A stretch of 64,000 bases of DNA from Sphingomonas radiodurans (GCF_020866845.1 NZ_CP086594.1:1426001-1490000), one strand, 5' to 3'; positions 17,903 through 27,703 are shown, counted from the stretch's first letter. Made by a program: numbers and translations. Notes: generated by a model from the letters alone, not told the origin.

Positions 17903-18025
17903 TGGCGTTGACCAGACAATTTGCCGTCATGCACGCCGCGGCAAAGCCGCGTCGTCGGACGGGCGTTGCCCGCCGGCCGCGCTGGCGCGTGTCATCCGGA
18001 CGCGGCCGGCTGCCGCGCTGCGCGT

Positions 18026-20794
18026 TCAATGCGCCGCTCCCCAACTGGAACCAACACCGATTTCCACCGCCAGCGGCACATCGAGCTTCACCGAGGGCTC
18101 CGCGGCGGTCGCCATCACCCGTTCGATCACTGGCTTGGCGGCTTCGACCTCGCCCTCCGGCACTTCGAACACCAGTTCGTCGTGAACCTGCAGCAACATC
18201 CGCGTGCCCGTCAGCCCGGCATCGGCGAGCGCGGGCTCCATCCGCGCCATTGCGCGCTTGATGATGTCCGCGCTGGTGCCCTGGATCGGGGCGTTGATCG
18301 CGGCGCGTTCGGCGCCTTGCCGCTCGTGCTGGATCTTAGAGGCGATGCGCGAGAAATGCGTCTTGCGGCCGAACAACGTCTCGGTGAAGCCCTGCTCGCG
18401 CACCGCCGATAGCGTTTCGGCGATGTAGCGGTTGATGCCGGGAAAGCGCTCGAAATAGCGGTCGATCATCGCCTGCGCTTCGTCCGCGGTCACGTCGAGC
18501 CGGCCGGCGAGGCCCCAGCGGCTGATGCCGTAGAGGATCGCGAAGTTGATCGTCTTGGCGCGGCCACGGGTGTCGCGATCGACCGTGCCGAACAGTTCCT
18601 GCGCGGTCATCGAGTGGATGTCGTCACCGCGCGCGAAGGCGTCCTTGAGCGCTGGCACATCGGCCATGTGCGCGGCGAGGCGCAGCTCGATCTGCGAATA
18701 ATCCGCTGCGAGGATGACGTTGCCCGGTTCCGCCACGAAGGCGTCGCGGATCTGGCGGCCGATCTCGGTGCGGATCGGGATGTTCTGCAGGTTGGGATCG
18801 GTCGATGACAGCCGGCCGGTCTGCGCGCCGGTGAGCGAGTAACTGGTGTGGACGCGGCCGGTGACGGGGTGGATCTGCTCCTGCAGGCTGTCGGTGTAGG
18901 TCGATTTGAGCTTCGAGAGCTGGCGCCAGTCGAGCACGCGCGCGGCGATTTCCTTGCCGGGCGAATCCTTGTCGGCGGCGATCCGCTCCAACTCGGTCAC
19001 GTCGGTCGAATAGACGCCGCTCTTCCCCTTGCGCCCGCCCTTGATGCCCATCTTCTCGAACAGCACGTCGCCCAATTGCTTGGGGCTGCCGATTGTGAAC
19101 GGGCCGCCGGCGATGCCGTGGATCACGCCTTCGAGCTGCACCATCTGGCCGGCGAATTCGGCGGAGAGGCCGGCGAGCCGCTCGCGATCGACCTTGATCC
19201 CGTGGCGCTCCATCCGCGAGATGACCGACACGAGCGGGCGATCGACCATCTCGTACACGCGCGTTGCGCGCTCGACCGGCAGCCGCGCGCGGAAGCGGCG
19301 CCACAGCCGCAGCGTCACGTCGGCATCCTCGGCGGCGTAGCGGGTGGCGGCCTTCAGATCGACTTCGTGGAAGCCGATCGCCTTCTTGCCGCTGCCCGTC
19401 ACGTCCTTGTACGCGATGCAGCTGTGCGAGAGATGCGTCGCGGCGAGCTCGTCCATGCCGTGGCCGTGGAGGCCGGCGTCGAGCGCGAAACTCATGACGA
19501 TCGTGTCGTCGTACGGCGCGACGTCGACACCGAGCCGGCCGAGCACGGTGAGATCATATTTGAGGTTGTGCCCGATCTTGAGCACCGCCGGGTCGGCGAG
19601 CAGCGGCTTGAGCCTGGCGAGCGCCACGTCGCGGTCGATCTGCACCGGCTTTTCGGCGAACATGTCGCTGCCGCCGTGCGTGAGGGGGACGTAGCAAGCG
19701 CGGTTGGGGGCGAGCGCGAGCGACACGCCGACCAGCTCGGCGAGCATCGGATCCTTCGCGGTCGTCTCGGTATCGATCGCGATCCAGCCCTGGTGGCGCG
19801 CGGCGGCGATCCATTGGTCGAGCGCGTCTTCGGTCACGACCGTCTCATAGCCGTCGTGGTTGCAGGGCGGATCTTCCTCCTGCGGCACGCCGGTCGCCTC
19901 GGGCGGGGTGGGATCGACGCCAGCGTTCTGCTCGGCGGCGAGCTTCATCAGCAGCGTCTTGAAGCCGTGATGCTCGAGGAAGGCGCGCAGCGGCGCTTCG
20001 GGGATGCCGTCGAGCGCCATCTCGTCGAGCGGTTGCGGCAGGGGCACGTCGCACGCGAGCGCCACGAGCTTGCGGCTGAGGCGCGCCATTTCGGCATGCT
20101 CGATCAGATTGTCGCGCAGCTTGCCCTTCTTCATCTCGGGCGCGGCGGCGAGGACGCCTTCGACGTCGCCGTGTTCGATGATCAGCTTGGCGGCGGTCTT
20201 GGGGCCGACGCCGGGGACGCCGGGGACGTTGTCGACGCTGTCACCCATCAGCGCGAGCACGTCGCCGAGCTTGTCCGGGCCGACGCCGAACTTCTCGACC
20301 ACTTCCTCGGGGCCGAAGCGCTTGTCCTTCATCGTATCGAGCATGTCGATGCCCGGTTCGGTGAGGAGCTGCATCAGATCCTTGTCAGAGCTGACGATCG
20401 TTACTTGCCAGCCCTGCGCCAGCGCGGCCTTGCTGTACGAAGCGATCAGATCGTCCGCTTCCCAGCCGAGTTCCTCGATGCACGGCAGCGAGAAGGCGCG
20501 CGTGGCATCGCGGATCATCGGGAATTGCGGCTTCAAGTCCTCGGGCGCGGGCGGGCGGTGCGCCTTGTACTGATCGTACATCTCGTTGCGGAACGTGTGT
20601 TCGGACTTGTCGAGGATCACCGCCAGGTGGCTGGGGCCCTCGGCCTTGTGCAGCTCGTTGGCGAGCTTCCACAGCATCGTGGTGTAGCCGTACACCGCGC
20701 CGGCGGGCTCGCCGTGCTTGTTCGTGAGCTTGGGCAGCACGTGATAAGCACGGAAGATGAAGCTCGATCCGTCGACGAGGTAGAGGTGCGGCAT
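18026..20794 (-). CDS. polA: DNA polymerase I
   Basis: A 922-residue three-domain DNA polymerase for repair and Okazaki fragment processing. Residues 1-~290 are the 5'-3' exonuclease (LVDGSSFIFRAYH, then GDSVDNVPGVPGVGPKTA). The 3'-5' exonuclease domain (~320-520) keeps its acidic residues: AIDTETT, HNLKYDL and YAAEDADVTL, so proofreading should be active. The polymerase domain has motif A (ADYSQIELRLAAH), motif B (RGRAKTINFAILYG) and motif C (LLQVHDELVFE). Length is standard. A long open frame on the opposite strand (18848-21193) is a GC-composition shadow. Confidence 0.98.
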   Translation of the reverse strand: MPHLYLVDGSSFIFRAYHVLPKLTNKHGEPAGAVYGYTTMLWKLANELHKAEGPSHLAVILDKSEHTFRNEMYDQYKAHRPPAPEDLKPQFPMIRDATRAFSLPCIEELGWEADDLIASYSKAALAQGWQVTIVSSDKDLMQLLTEPGIDMLDTMKDKRFGPEEVVEKFGVGPDKLGDVLALMGDSVDNVPGVPGVGPKTAAKLIIEHGDVEGVLAAAPEMKKGKLRDNLIEHAEMARLSRKLVALACDVPLPQPLDEMALDGIPEAPLRAFLEHHGFKTLLMKLAAEQNAGVDPTPPEATGVPQEEDPPCNHDGYETVVTEDALDQWIAAARHQGWIAIDTETTAKDPMLAELVGVSLALAPNRACYVPLTHGGSDMFAEKPVQIDRDVALARLKPLLADPAVLKIGHNLKYDLTVLGRLGVDVAPYDDTIVMSFALDAGLHGHGMDELAATHLSHSCIAYKDVTGSGKKAIGFHEVDLKAATRYAAEDADVTLRLWRRFRARLPVERATRVYEMVDRPLVSVISRMERHGIKVDRERLAGLSAEFAGQMVQLEGVIHGIAGGPFTIGSPKQLGDVLFEKMGIKGGRKGKSGVYSTDVTELERIAADKDSPGKEIAARVLDWRQLSKLKSTYTDSLQEQIHPVTGRVHTSYSLTGAQTGRLSSTDPNLQNIPIRTEIGRQIRDAFVAEPGNVILAADYSQIELRLAAHMADVPALKDAFARGDDIHSMTAQELFGTVDRDTRGRAKTINFAILYGISRWGLAGRLDVTADEAQAMIDRYFERFPGINRYIAETLSAVREQGFTETLFGRKTHFSRIASKIQHERQGAERAAINAPIQGTSADIIKRAMARMEPALADAGLTGTRMLLQVHDELVFEVPEGEVEAAKPVIERVMATAAEPSVKLDVPLAVEIGVGSSWGAAH

Positions 20795-20854
20795 GGCGCG
20801 CGGCTTAGCGGATCAGTGCGCGGGGAACAAACGATGGGTGGGGCTCGCCGGCGC

Positions 20855-21994
20855 TCAGTTCCCGACCTCGCCGTCCTCGCCCGCCGAGGTCAGCGTCGCG
20901 GGGCCGCGGTAGCCGGTGATGGTGGCGGCGACCGACTGGATCAGCTGCTGGCGATCACGCATCGGGCGCATCGTATCGCCGATCATCACCGCGACGGCAT
21001 AGCGGCGGCCATCGGGCGCGGTGAGCAGCCCGACATCGTTGAAGCCGGCGTTGCGGCGGCCGAGTTCCTGGCCGGTGCCGGTCTTATGCGCGAGCGTCCA
21101 GCCGGGCGCGACGCCGGCCTTCAGCCGGGCACGGCCGGTGCGGCTCGATTCCATCGTGCTGATGATCAGCCGGGTCGAGGTTTCGGACAGTAATTCGCCG
21201 CGCGCGAGCCGCGCCAGTGCATCGGCGATGGCGAGCGGGGCGGCGCCGTCGGGCGGATCGGCGATATACGCCTGCATCGCCGCCGACCGAACCTCGGGCG
21301 ACAGGCGCGAACGCATGATCGAGAAGGTGTTGCCGACGCTCATCGACTGCTGCCACGTCAGCCCCGCGGTGCCGGCCTGGAGCAGCCGTTCGCCCGGCCC
21401 GAAGCGGATGTCGCCCAATTGCTTGCGCTCGATGAACGCGCGGACGGCGCTGGGGCCACCGACGACCCGCAGCAAGCGATCGTTGGCGGTGTTGTCGCTC
21501 TGCGTCAGCGCGCGGAACAGCAGATTGCCGACAGTCGTCTGAAACGTCCCGCCCTTCACCAGATAGGCGATCGGCTGATGGAACACCGTCAGGTCCGCGG
21601 GCGTGATGGTGACGGGATCGTCGAGCCGCAGCCGGCCCTGATCGCGCTGATCGAGCACCGTCATCGCGACCCACAATTTGCTGACGCTCTGCTGCGGCAT
21701 CCGCTGCCGGCCGTTGGCCTGCACCGTCCAGCCTTCGTCGACCGCGCGGACCGCGACGCCGGCGGTGCCCGGGAAGTCGCGGACGAGCTGCTGCACCGCA
21801 AGCGCGATCGGGCGCGGCGCGTTGCTGGCGGGCAGCGGGCGCGGCGCCGGAATGGGGATCGCGACGACATAAGCGGGGGCCTGCACGGGCGCCTTGGACG
21901 ATTGCGACGGACGCGGTTCGACGTTGCATCCCGCCAAAGCGAGGACCGCCACCACCGCGATCAATCGTCCGATCATGCCCCGTATTTGCCCCAT
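20855..21994 (-). CDS. Class A beta-lactamase-like serine hydrolase, lipoprotein
   Basis: A 379-residue exported protein with a lipobox (LALAGC, Cys23) and a proline-rich linker. Class A motifs are present: SVSK (Ser103, Lys106), SDN (166-168) and KTG (304-306). The general-base motif ExxLN is not clear; the best match is Glu202 in GERLLQ, with Gln in place of Asn. It may therefore be a weak or unusual beta-lactamase, or a related peptidase. The start could also be the Met at 21976, which still leaves the signal peptide intact. It is 60 bp upstream of polA in the same direction; no regulator gene of the ampR type is nearby. Confidence 0.8.
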   Translation of the reverse strand: MGQIRGMIGRLIAVVAVLALAGCNVEPRPSQSSKAPVQAPAYVVAIPIPAPRPLPASNAPRPIALAVQQLVRDFPGTAGVAVRAVDEGWTVQANGRQRMPQQSVSKLWVAMTVLDQRDQGRLRLDDPVTITPADLTVFHQPIAYLVKGGTFQTTVGNLLFRALTQSDNTANDRLLRVVGGPSAVRAFIERKQLGDIRFGPGERLLQAGTAGLTWQQSMSVGNTFSIMRSRLSPEVRSAAMQAYIADPPDGAAPLAIADALARLARGELLSETSTRLIISTMESSRTGRARLKAGVAPGWTLAHKTGTGQELGRRNAGFNDVGLLTAPDGRRYAVAVMIGDTMRPMRDRQQLIQSVAATITGYRGPATLTSAGEDGEVGN

Positions 21995-22302
21995 CTCGCC
22001 GCCATCACCACGCTAGCTGCGAAAGCGTCATTGAAAACCGTATGTTATCGCTTCTGCGATGAACGGCGCCTTGCGCGCGGTGGAACATGGCTAATTGGGG
22101 GAACGGGCGTCAGGGGACGCTCTTAATCGTCATGCCGGGCTTGTCCCGGCATCCACGGCGCAGCGCATCCTATGCCGACGGGCTTGCGGGACGGTGGACC
22201 CCGGCACGAACCTGTCCTGAGCAACGCCGCAGGCGGCGTCGAAGGGGCCGGGGTGACGGTGGTTACTTGGCTGACCTCACGAGCTACGAAGCCTGAAGCG
22301 GG
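21995..22302. other. Intergenic region (308 bp) between nadB and the beta-lactamase-like gene
   Basis: No credible gene is seen. The stretch carries upstream signals of the beta-lactamase-like gene (read leftward) and the region after the nadB stop. Its centre is taken up by a repeat element at 22128-22258. No EcfG-type or other consensus promoter is recognised. Confidence 0.6.
22128..22258. repeat. Composite palindromic intergenic repeat
   Basis: The left end (CGTCATGCCGGGCTTGTCCC) and right end (GGGCCGGGGTGACG) resemble the arms of the palindrome at 16293-16377. A second common alphaproteobacterial repeat lies inside it (CCTGTCCTGAGC ... GTCGAAGGGG at about 22211-22247). It looks like one dispersed repeat inserted into or next to another. 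Confidence 0.65.
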
Positions 22303-23895
22303 TCACGGAACGAGCACGGTGTCGACAGGCTCGGGCAGCGTCTCGGGCCAGTCGAGCGTATAGTGCAGCCCGCGGCTTTCGTGGCGGTGGAGCGCCGAAC
22401 GGACGATCAGGTCGGCGGTCTGGAGCAGGTTGCGCAGCTCGATCAGGTCGGGCGTGACGCGGAAGTGGCCGTAATAATCCTCGATCTCGCCGGTCAGCAG
22501 CTTGATGCGGTGCTGCGCGCGTTGGAGCCGCTTCGTCGTGCGCACGATGCCGACGTAATTCCACATGAAGCGCCGGATCTCGGTCCAGTTCTGCTTGATC
22601 ACGACCTCTTCGTCGGAATCGGTGACGCGGCTTTCGTCCCATGGGCGGATCGCGGGCACGGCGGAAAGCGCGTCCCAATGTGCCGCGATGTGCTTGGCCG
22701 CCGCCTCGCCGAAGACGAAGCATTCGAGCAGCGAGTTGGACGCGAGGCGATTGGCGCCGTGCAGCCCGCTCTCGGTGCATTCGCCCGCCGCGTACAGCCC
22801 CGGCAAATCGGTGCGCCCGTCGCGATCGATCACGATCCCGCCGCAGGTGTAATGCTGCGCGGGGACGACCGGGATCGGCTGGGTCGTCATGTCGATGCCG
22901 AGCCCGAGCAGCTTTTCATGGATGTTGGGGAAGTGGTGGCGGACGAACTCGGCCGGTTGGTGGCTAATGTCGAGATGGACGTAATCGAGCCCGTAGCGCT
23001 TGATCTCGGCATCGATCGCGCGCGCCACCACGTCGCGCGGGGCGAGCTCGAGCCGCTCGGGATCGTAATAGGTCATGAAGCGCTTGCCGGTCTGCGGATT
23101 GATCAGCCGACCGCCCTCGCCGCGCACCGCCTCGGTGATCAGGAAGTTCTTGACGTCGAGATTGTAGAGGCAAGTCGGGTGGAACTGCATCATCTCCATG
23201 TTGGAGACGCGCGCGCCGGCCCGCCACGCCATCGCGATCCCGTCGCCGGTCGCGCCGCGCGGGGCGGTGGAGAAGAGGTACGTGCGCCCTGCCCCGCCGG
23301 TCGCGAGAATTGTCGCGCGTGCGGTGTACAGGTTCACGCGCCCCGTGGTGCGGTCGACCGCATAGACGCCCCAGACGTTGCCGGCGCCCGAATAGCGCTC
23401 CTCATGCCGGCCAGTGGCGAGATCGATCGCGACCTGGTCGGGAACGAGCGTGATGTTGGGATGCGCCTCGGCGGCGCGTTGCAGCGCCACCTGCACCGCC
23501 CAGCCGGTCGCGTCGTCGACATGGACGATGCGGCGGTGCGAGTGGCCACCCTCGCGCGTGAGGTGCAGCGCGCCGCCGTTTTCGGGGCCCTCCTGCGCGA
23601 ACGGCACGCCGAGCTGCTGGAGCCGGGCAATCGCGGCCGGGGCGCCCTCGACGACGAATTCGACGATCGCGCGATCGTTGAGCCCGGCGCCGGCGACCAT
23701 CGTATCCTCGACGTGGTTGTCGAACGTGTCGCCGGGTTCGAGCACTGCGGCGATGCCGCCCTGCGCCCAGGCGGTCGAGCCTTCGTTGAGCGCGCCCTTG
23801 GCCAGCACGGTCACCTTGAAGCGATCGGCGAGGTTGAGCGCGGCGGTAAGGCCGGCGGCGCCGGAACCGACGATGAGAACGTCCGCGCTCGTCAT
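22303..23895 (-). CDS. nadB: L-aspartate oxidase
   Basis: A 530-residue flavoprotein that oxidises L-aspartate to iminoaspartate, the first step of de novo NAD synthesis. The N-terminus has the FAD motif VGSGAAGLTAALNLAD. EGSTAWAQGGIAAV is the fumarate reductase/NadB family signature, and HREGGHSHRR-like residues (LTREGGHSHRRIVHVDD), GMAWRAGA, YTCGGIVIDRDGRTDLPGLYAAGE and HGANRLASNSLLE follow in order. The start at 23895 places the FAD motif near the N-terminus as usual. nadA and nadC are not in the window. It is divergent from the aminopeptidase gene with 123 bp between. Confidence 0.95.
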   Translation of the reverse strand: MTSADVLIVGSGAAGLTAALNLADRFKVTVLAKGALNEGSTAWAQGGIAAVLEPGDTFDNHVEDTMVAGAGLNDRAIVEFVVEGAPAAIARLQQLGVPFAQEGPENGGALHLTREGGHSHRRIVHVDDATGWAVQVALQRAAEAHPNITLVPDQVAIDLATGRHEERYSGAGNVWGVYAVDRTTGRVNLYTARATILATGGAGRTYLFSTAPRGATGDGIAMAWRAGARVSNMEMMQFHPTCLYNLDVKNFLITEAVRGEGGRLINPQTGKRFMTYYDPERLELAPRDVVARAIDAEIKRYGLDYVHLDISHQPAEFVRHHFPNIHEKLLGLGIDMTTQPIPVVPAQHYTCGGIVIDRDGRTDLPGLYAAGECTESGLHGANRLASNSLLECFVFGEAAAKHIAAHWDALSAVPAIRPWDESRVTDSDEEVVIKQNWTEIRRFMWNYVGIVRTTKRLQRAQHRIKLLTGEIEDYYGHFRVTPDLIELRNLLQTADLIVRSALHRHESRGLHYTLDWPETLPEPVDTVLVP

Positions 23896-24018
23896 GCGCG
23901 GTTCTGGAGAAGGCGGATCATTGCCGCTGCATGGCACGAAGCGCACTAACCTGCCATATGTCGGCGCGATCCGGCCTGTCTCCTTGTGAGGCTTGGCGCA
24001 GTACGCTTGAGGACTCGC

Positions 24019-25821
24019 ATGTCGACCTACACAGCCCGCCTCGCCGCCCTTCGCGACCAGCTCGCGCGCCAGCAGCTCGACGGTTTCGTCGTCCCGCTCA
24101 CCGACGAACATATGAGCGAATATGTCGGCGCCTATGCGCAGCGGCTTGCGTGGCTGACGGGCTTTCAGGGATCGGCCGGCACCGCCGTGGTGCTGCCGGC
24201 GGAAGCGGCGATCTTCATCGACGGGCGCTACACGCTGCAGGTGCGCGAGCAGGTTTCGGCGGACGACTGGCAGTTCGTCGGCGTGCCCGACACGAGCGTA
24301 GCGGACTGGCTCGGCGGCCACGCCGCACACGGCGCGCGGATCGGCTATGACGCGTGGCTGCACACCCGCGCCTGGGTCGACGAGGCGACGCACGCGCTGG
24401 CCGCGGTCGGCGCGACGCTGGTGCCGGTCGATACCAACCCGGTGGATGCGATCTGGCCCGATCGGCCGGCGCCGTCAGACGCCAAGCTCGCGGTGCACGA
24501 CGAGGTTCACGCCGGGCGCTCGTCCGCCGACAAGCGCGCCGCGGTGGCCGACTGGCTGACCGAACAGAAGGCCGACGCGGTCGTTCTGGCGGCGCTCGAA
24601 TCGATCGCGTGGCTGCTCAACGTGCGCGGTGGGGACGTGTCGCGCACCCCGGTCGCGCTATCCTATGCGGTCGTTAATGCCGATGGCACCGCGGATCTTT
24701 ATGTCGCGCCCGAGAAGATGACCGATGCGGTTGCGCAGCATCTCGGCAATGCGGTGCGCGTCCATGATCGCCGTGACTTTGCGCCGGCGCTGTCACAGTT
24801 CGCGGGCAAGCGCGTCGCGATCGATCCGACGCTATCGGTCGCGGCGATCCCGCTCGCGATCGAGGCGGGCGGCGGGACCGTCGTGCCCTTGCGCGATCCC
24901 ACGGTCATCCCCCGCGCGCGCAAGAACCCGGTCGAGCAGGCCGGGCATCGCGCCGCCAGCCTGCGCGACGGCGCGGCGCTGACGCGGTTCCTGCGCTGGA
25001 TTTCGATCGAGGCGCCCAAGGGCGGGCAGACCGAGCTTTCCGCCGCCGCGAAGCTGGAGGAATTCCGCCGCGCGACGGGCGTGCTGAAGGATCTGTCGTT
25101 CGATGCGATCTCGGCGACCGGGCCGCATGGCGCGATCCCGCATTATCATGTGACCGAAGAGTCGAGCCTGCCGATCCGGCCGGGCGAGCTCTATCTGATC
25201 GATTCGGGCGGGCAATATGACGATGGCACGACCGATGTGACGCGCGTCGTGCCGATCGGCACCCCGACCGCGGAGATGCGCGACCGCTTCACGCGCGTGC
25301 TGAAGGGCCATATCGCGCTCGCCACTGCGGTATTCCCGCGCGGCACCACGGGCGCGCAACTCGACGCGCTGGCGCGGCTGCCGCTGTGGCAGGCCGGGCT
25401 CGATTTCGCGCACGGCACCGGGCACGGCGTCGGCAGCTATCTGTCGGTCCACGAGGGGCCGGCACGCATCGCCAAGCCGAGCTATCCCGGCAGCGGACCT
25501 GCCGAGCCGCTGCTGGCGGGGATGATCCTCTCGAACGAGCCGGGCTATTACAAGGCCGGCGAATACGGCATCCGGATCGAGAATCTGCTGCTGGTCGAGG
25601 AACGGTCGATCGCCGGTGGCGAAGCGGTGATGCTGGGGTTCGAGACGCTGACGCTCGCGCCGATCGACCGCGACCTGATCGATCCGGCGTTGCTGTCGTC
25701 CGACGAGCTGTCGTGGCTCAACGCCTATCACGCGCGCGTCGCGGCGGCGCTGAGCGACCTGCTCGCGGGCGAGGAGCGCGACTGGCTGCTCGCGCGATGC
25801 GCGCCGATCGGTCTCGCGTAA
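24019..25821 (+). CDS. Xaa-Pro aminopeptidase (M24B, long form)
   Basis: A 600-residue metallopeptidase that removes an N-terminal residue preceding proline. The two N-terminal creatinase-like domains (~1-310) precede the pita-bread catalytic domain. Metal ligands are visible as the two Asp in LIDSGGQYDDGTTDVTR, His in HGTGHGVGSYLSVHEG, Glu in SNEPGYYKAGEYGIRIEN and Glu in LGFETLTLAP. A short C-terminal domain (WLNAYHARV) is that of three-domain AMPP enzymes. The ATG at 24019 follows a TTGAGGA ribosome site; an in-frame ATG at 23986 is less likely. Confidence 0.93.
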   Translation: MSTYTARLAALRDQLARQQLDGFVVPLTDEHMSEYVGAYAQRLAWLTGFQGSAGTAVVLPAEAAIFIDGRYTLQVREQVSADDWQFVGVPDTSVADWLGGHAAHGARIGYDAWLHTRAWVDEATHALAAVGATLVPVDTNPVDAIWPDRPAPSDAKLAVHDEVHAGRSSADKRAAVADWLTEQKADAVVLAALESIAWLLNVRGGDVSRTPVALSYAVVNADGTADLYVAPEKMTDAVAQHLGNAVRVHDRRDFAPALSQFAGKRVAIDPTLSVAAIPLAIEAGGGTVVPLRDPTVIPRARKNPVEQAGHRAASLRDGAALTRFLRWISIEAPKGGQTELSAAAKLEEFRRATGVLKDLSFDAISATGPHGAIPHYHVTEESSLPIRPGELYLIDSGGQYDDGTTDVTRVVPIGTPTAEMRDRFTRVLKGHIALATAVFPRGTTGAQLDALARLPLWQAGLDFAHGTGHGVGSYLSVHEGPARIAKPSYPGSGPAEPLLAGMILSNEPGYYKAGEYGIRIENLLLVEERSIAGGEAVMLGFETLTLAPIDRDLIDPALLSSDELSWLNAYHARVAAALSDLLAGEERDWLLARCAPIGLA

Positions 25822-25825
25822 CGGG

Positions 25826-25981
25826 CTATGCGTCGGGGGTGGTCGGCGCGGCCTGATCGGGGTCTGCGGGCGGATCGGCCGCGGCATCCGCCGCCTGGCC
25901 GCGCGCCTGTTCCTTGCGGCGTTTCAGGTTGGTCCTCAACGCCGCCGCGCGCCGCGCATCGCGTTCCGCCTTGCTTTCCAT
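25826..25981 (-). CDS. Small basic/acidic sphingomonad protein
   Basis: A 51-residue protein. The first half is a charged helix (ERDARRAAALRTNLKRRKEQ) and the tail is Ala/Pro/Asp rich. Small proteins with this RAAALRxNLxRRK pattern are common in sphingomonads, from my knowledge of those genomes; none has a known function that I can name. The Met at 25981 is chosen because sequence upstream runs into the tRNA gene and lacks protein character. It converges on the aminopeptidase gene with 4 bp between stops. Confidence 0.65.
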   Translation of the reverse strand: MESKAERDARRAAALRTNLKRRKEQARGQAADAAADPPADPDQAAPTTPDA

Positions 25982-26074
25982 AAGACGGCTATCGCCTGCC
26001 CCCGCTGCCTTGACAATCCACCGCGCCTCGTCTCTAGCGCCCCCTCGCCCGCGGCCAAGCCGCCGCTGGCCAGT

Positions 26075-26149
<75 letters not shown>

Positions 26150-26213
26150 TTTTTCAGCAAGTTCGCTGGTGGCGAAGGCGCCCTTGTCCGGCGGCCTATC
26201 GATATTCCCCGTC

Positions 26214-26220
26214 ACTACGT
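26214..26220 (+). promoter_or_regulatory. Candidate FixJ-type half-site (ACTACGT), site A
   Basis: ACTACGT lies 94 bp upstream of the GNAT-aox operon. On the complementary strand it reads ACGTAGT, close to the TAMGTAG half-site I recall for Sinorhizobium FixJ. Exact copies occur at 33559 and 36109 and a one-base variant at 41164, all in upstream regions of this gene cluster. Confidence 0.4.
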
Positions 26221-26313
26221 GTTTTCCGACGCTGAACGCGCCGTGCGGTGTCGGCTAGGGCCCGTCGCATCGATCGGCTTTCGCAGGCCGTTTACCCGTT
26301 CCGGGTCGATGCA

Positions 26314-26910
26314 ATGGGATCCCTTGTGACACAACAGTCCGCTACTGGCGCTACGGCCGCCAATGACCCTTCGGCCCTGGCGCAGGATGCCGACTGGACC
26401 GCGGATATGGTCGCGCAGAGTGGCTATCACTTCCATGTCCGGCCTGCCGTGCCCGAGGACGAGGCGCTCCTCGCCGACTTCTTCACGCATGTCGACAAGG
26501 AGGATTTGCGCTTCCGCTTCCTTACCGCGGTGCGGACGGTTGCCCCCAATCAGTTGAAGGCGCTGTTGACGCTCGATCATCAGCGGACCGAGAATTTCCT
26601 CGCGATCGACGCGGAGACCGGAGTGATGATCGCCACGGCGATGCTCGCGGCGGAGGAGACGCTGGCCAGTGCCGAGGTCGCGATTGCGATCCGATCCGAC
26701 TTCAAGGGCCGCGGGGTCGGCTGGATGATGCTCGATCATGTCGCGCAGTTCGCGACCGCCAAGGGCATCGGGGCACTCGAATCGGTCGAGAGCCGCGACA
26801 ATCACCAGGCGATCAAGCTGGAGCAGGAAAAGGGCTGGACCGCGTCGTCCGTCCCCGACGAGCCGGGGCTCATCAAGCTGCGCAAGACGCTCCAGATTTC
26901 CGCGGGCTGA
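26314..26910 (+). CDS. GNAT-family N-acetyltransferase
   Basis: A 198-residue protein with a single GNAT fold. [19 protein letters not shown] begins the domain, DLRFRFL resembles the substrate-binding helix of acyltransferases related to the Pat/acetyl-CoA synthetase-linked group, and the acetyl-CoA loop is [16 protein letters not shown] (R-x-x-G-x-G/A pattern). The first ~35 residues are polar. The ATG at 26314 is preferred over a GTG at 26248 because the extra segment lacks protein character. First gene of a likely operon with aox (67 bp apart). It may acetylate a small molecule or protein lysines; target unknown. Confidence 0.82.
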   Translation: MGSLVTQQSATGATAANDPSALAQDADWTADMVAQSGYHFHVRPAVPEDEALLADFFTHVDKEDLRFRFLTAVRTVAPNQLKALLTLDHQRTENFLAIDAETGVMIATAMLAAEETLASAEVAIAIRSDFKGRGVGWMMLDHVAQFATAKGIGALESVESRDNHQAIKLEQEKGWTASSVPDEPGLIKLRKTLQISAG

Positions 26911-26977
26911 TCGCACGGCGCGCGGCCGACGCCCGCGACGCGACGACACCCCACCTACTGCCTTCAGGAAACCCAAT

Positions 26978-27703
26978 ATGGTCAATTCGATACTCGCCCC
27001 CGACGCGCGCGCGCTGAGCGATGAACGCGCCGCCGAGCCGATCATCCATCACGAGCCGCATGGGATCTCCGATCGCTTTGCGCTCGGCTTCACAAAGCTG
27101 CTGCGGTTCAGCGCGGATACCTTCTTCGCCAAACGCTATGGCCATCGTGCCATCGTGCTGGAAACGGTGGCGGCGGTGCCCGGCATGGTCGGCGCGATGT
27201 TCACGCACCTGCGCTGCCTGCGTTGGATGCGCAGTGACGAGGGCTGGATCCGGACGCTAATGGAGGAAGCCGAGAACGAGCGCATGCATCTGATGACGTT
27301 CATCGAGATCGCCAAGCCGACATGGTTCGAGCGGATGGTGATCCTGGCCGTGCAGGGCGTGTTCCTGGTCGCTTTCTCGATCCTGTATCTCCTCTCCGCG
27401 CGGACTGCGCACCGAGTGGTCGGGTATTTCGAGGAAGAGGCGGTGACCAGCTACACGCTCTACCTTCAGGAAATCGACGAAGGGCGCTCGCCCAACGTGC
27501 CGGCCCCGGCGATCGCGCGGCATTACTGGCAGATGGCGGACGATGCGACGCTGCGCGACGTCGTGCTTTTGGTCCGTGCGGACGAAGCGCATCACCGCGA
27601 CGTCAACCACGGGTTTGCGAGCACGCTTGGCGGCACCGGGCATGATGCTCGGCCGATCGCGCCTTATCCCGTGCATGCGACCGAACTCAGCGTTGGTGCC
27701 TGA
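26978..27703 (+). CDS. aox: Alternative oxidase (AOX), cyanide-insensitive ubiquinol oxidase
   Basis: A 241-residue diiron quinol oxidase. All ligand motifs are intact: [11 protein letters not shown] (Glu62), [10 protein letters not shown] (Glu101, His104), [11 protein letters not shown] (Glu153/154) and [12 protein letters not shown] (Glu203, His206). A hydrophobic stretch (~120-140) provides the membrane anchor. AOX passes electrons from ubiquinol to O2 without pumping protons. The ATG at 26978 follows a CAGGAA ribosome site. It lies between a GNAT gene and a GH130 gene in an operon near FixL/FixJ genes, which suggests control by oxygen. Confidence 0.95.
   Translation: MVNSILAPDARALSDERAAEPIIHHEPHGISDRFALGFTKLLRFSADTFFAKRYGHRAIVLETVAAVPGMVGAMFTHLRCLRWMRSDEGWIRTLMEEAENERMHLMTFIEIAKPTWFERMVILAVQGVFLVAFSILYLLSARTAHRVVGYFEEEAVTSYTLYLQEIDEGRSPNVPAPAIARHYWQMADDATLRDVVLLVRADEAHHRDVNHGFASTLGGTGHDARPIAPYPVHATELSVGA

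Noticed and set aside
17937..17951. CGCGGC-AAA-GCCGCG hairpin after polA as a rho-independent terminator
   Set aside because: Only six base pairs and no T-run follow on the minus strand; such short GC hairpins are frequent by chance at this composition.
18848..21193. A 781-codon open frame antisense to polA and the beta-lactamase-like gene
   Set aside because: polA is unambiguous on the other strand. The antisense product has no recognisable domain and is rich in Arg, His, Asp and Glu as expected for shadows in high-GC DNA.
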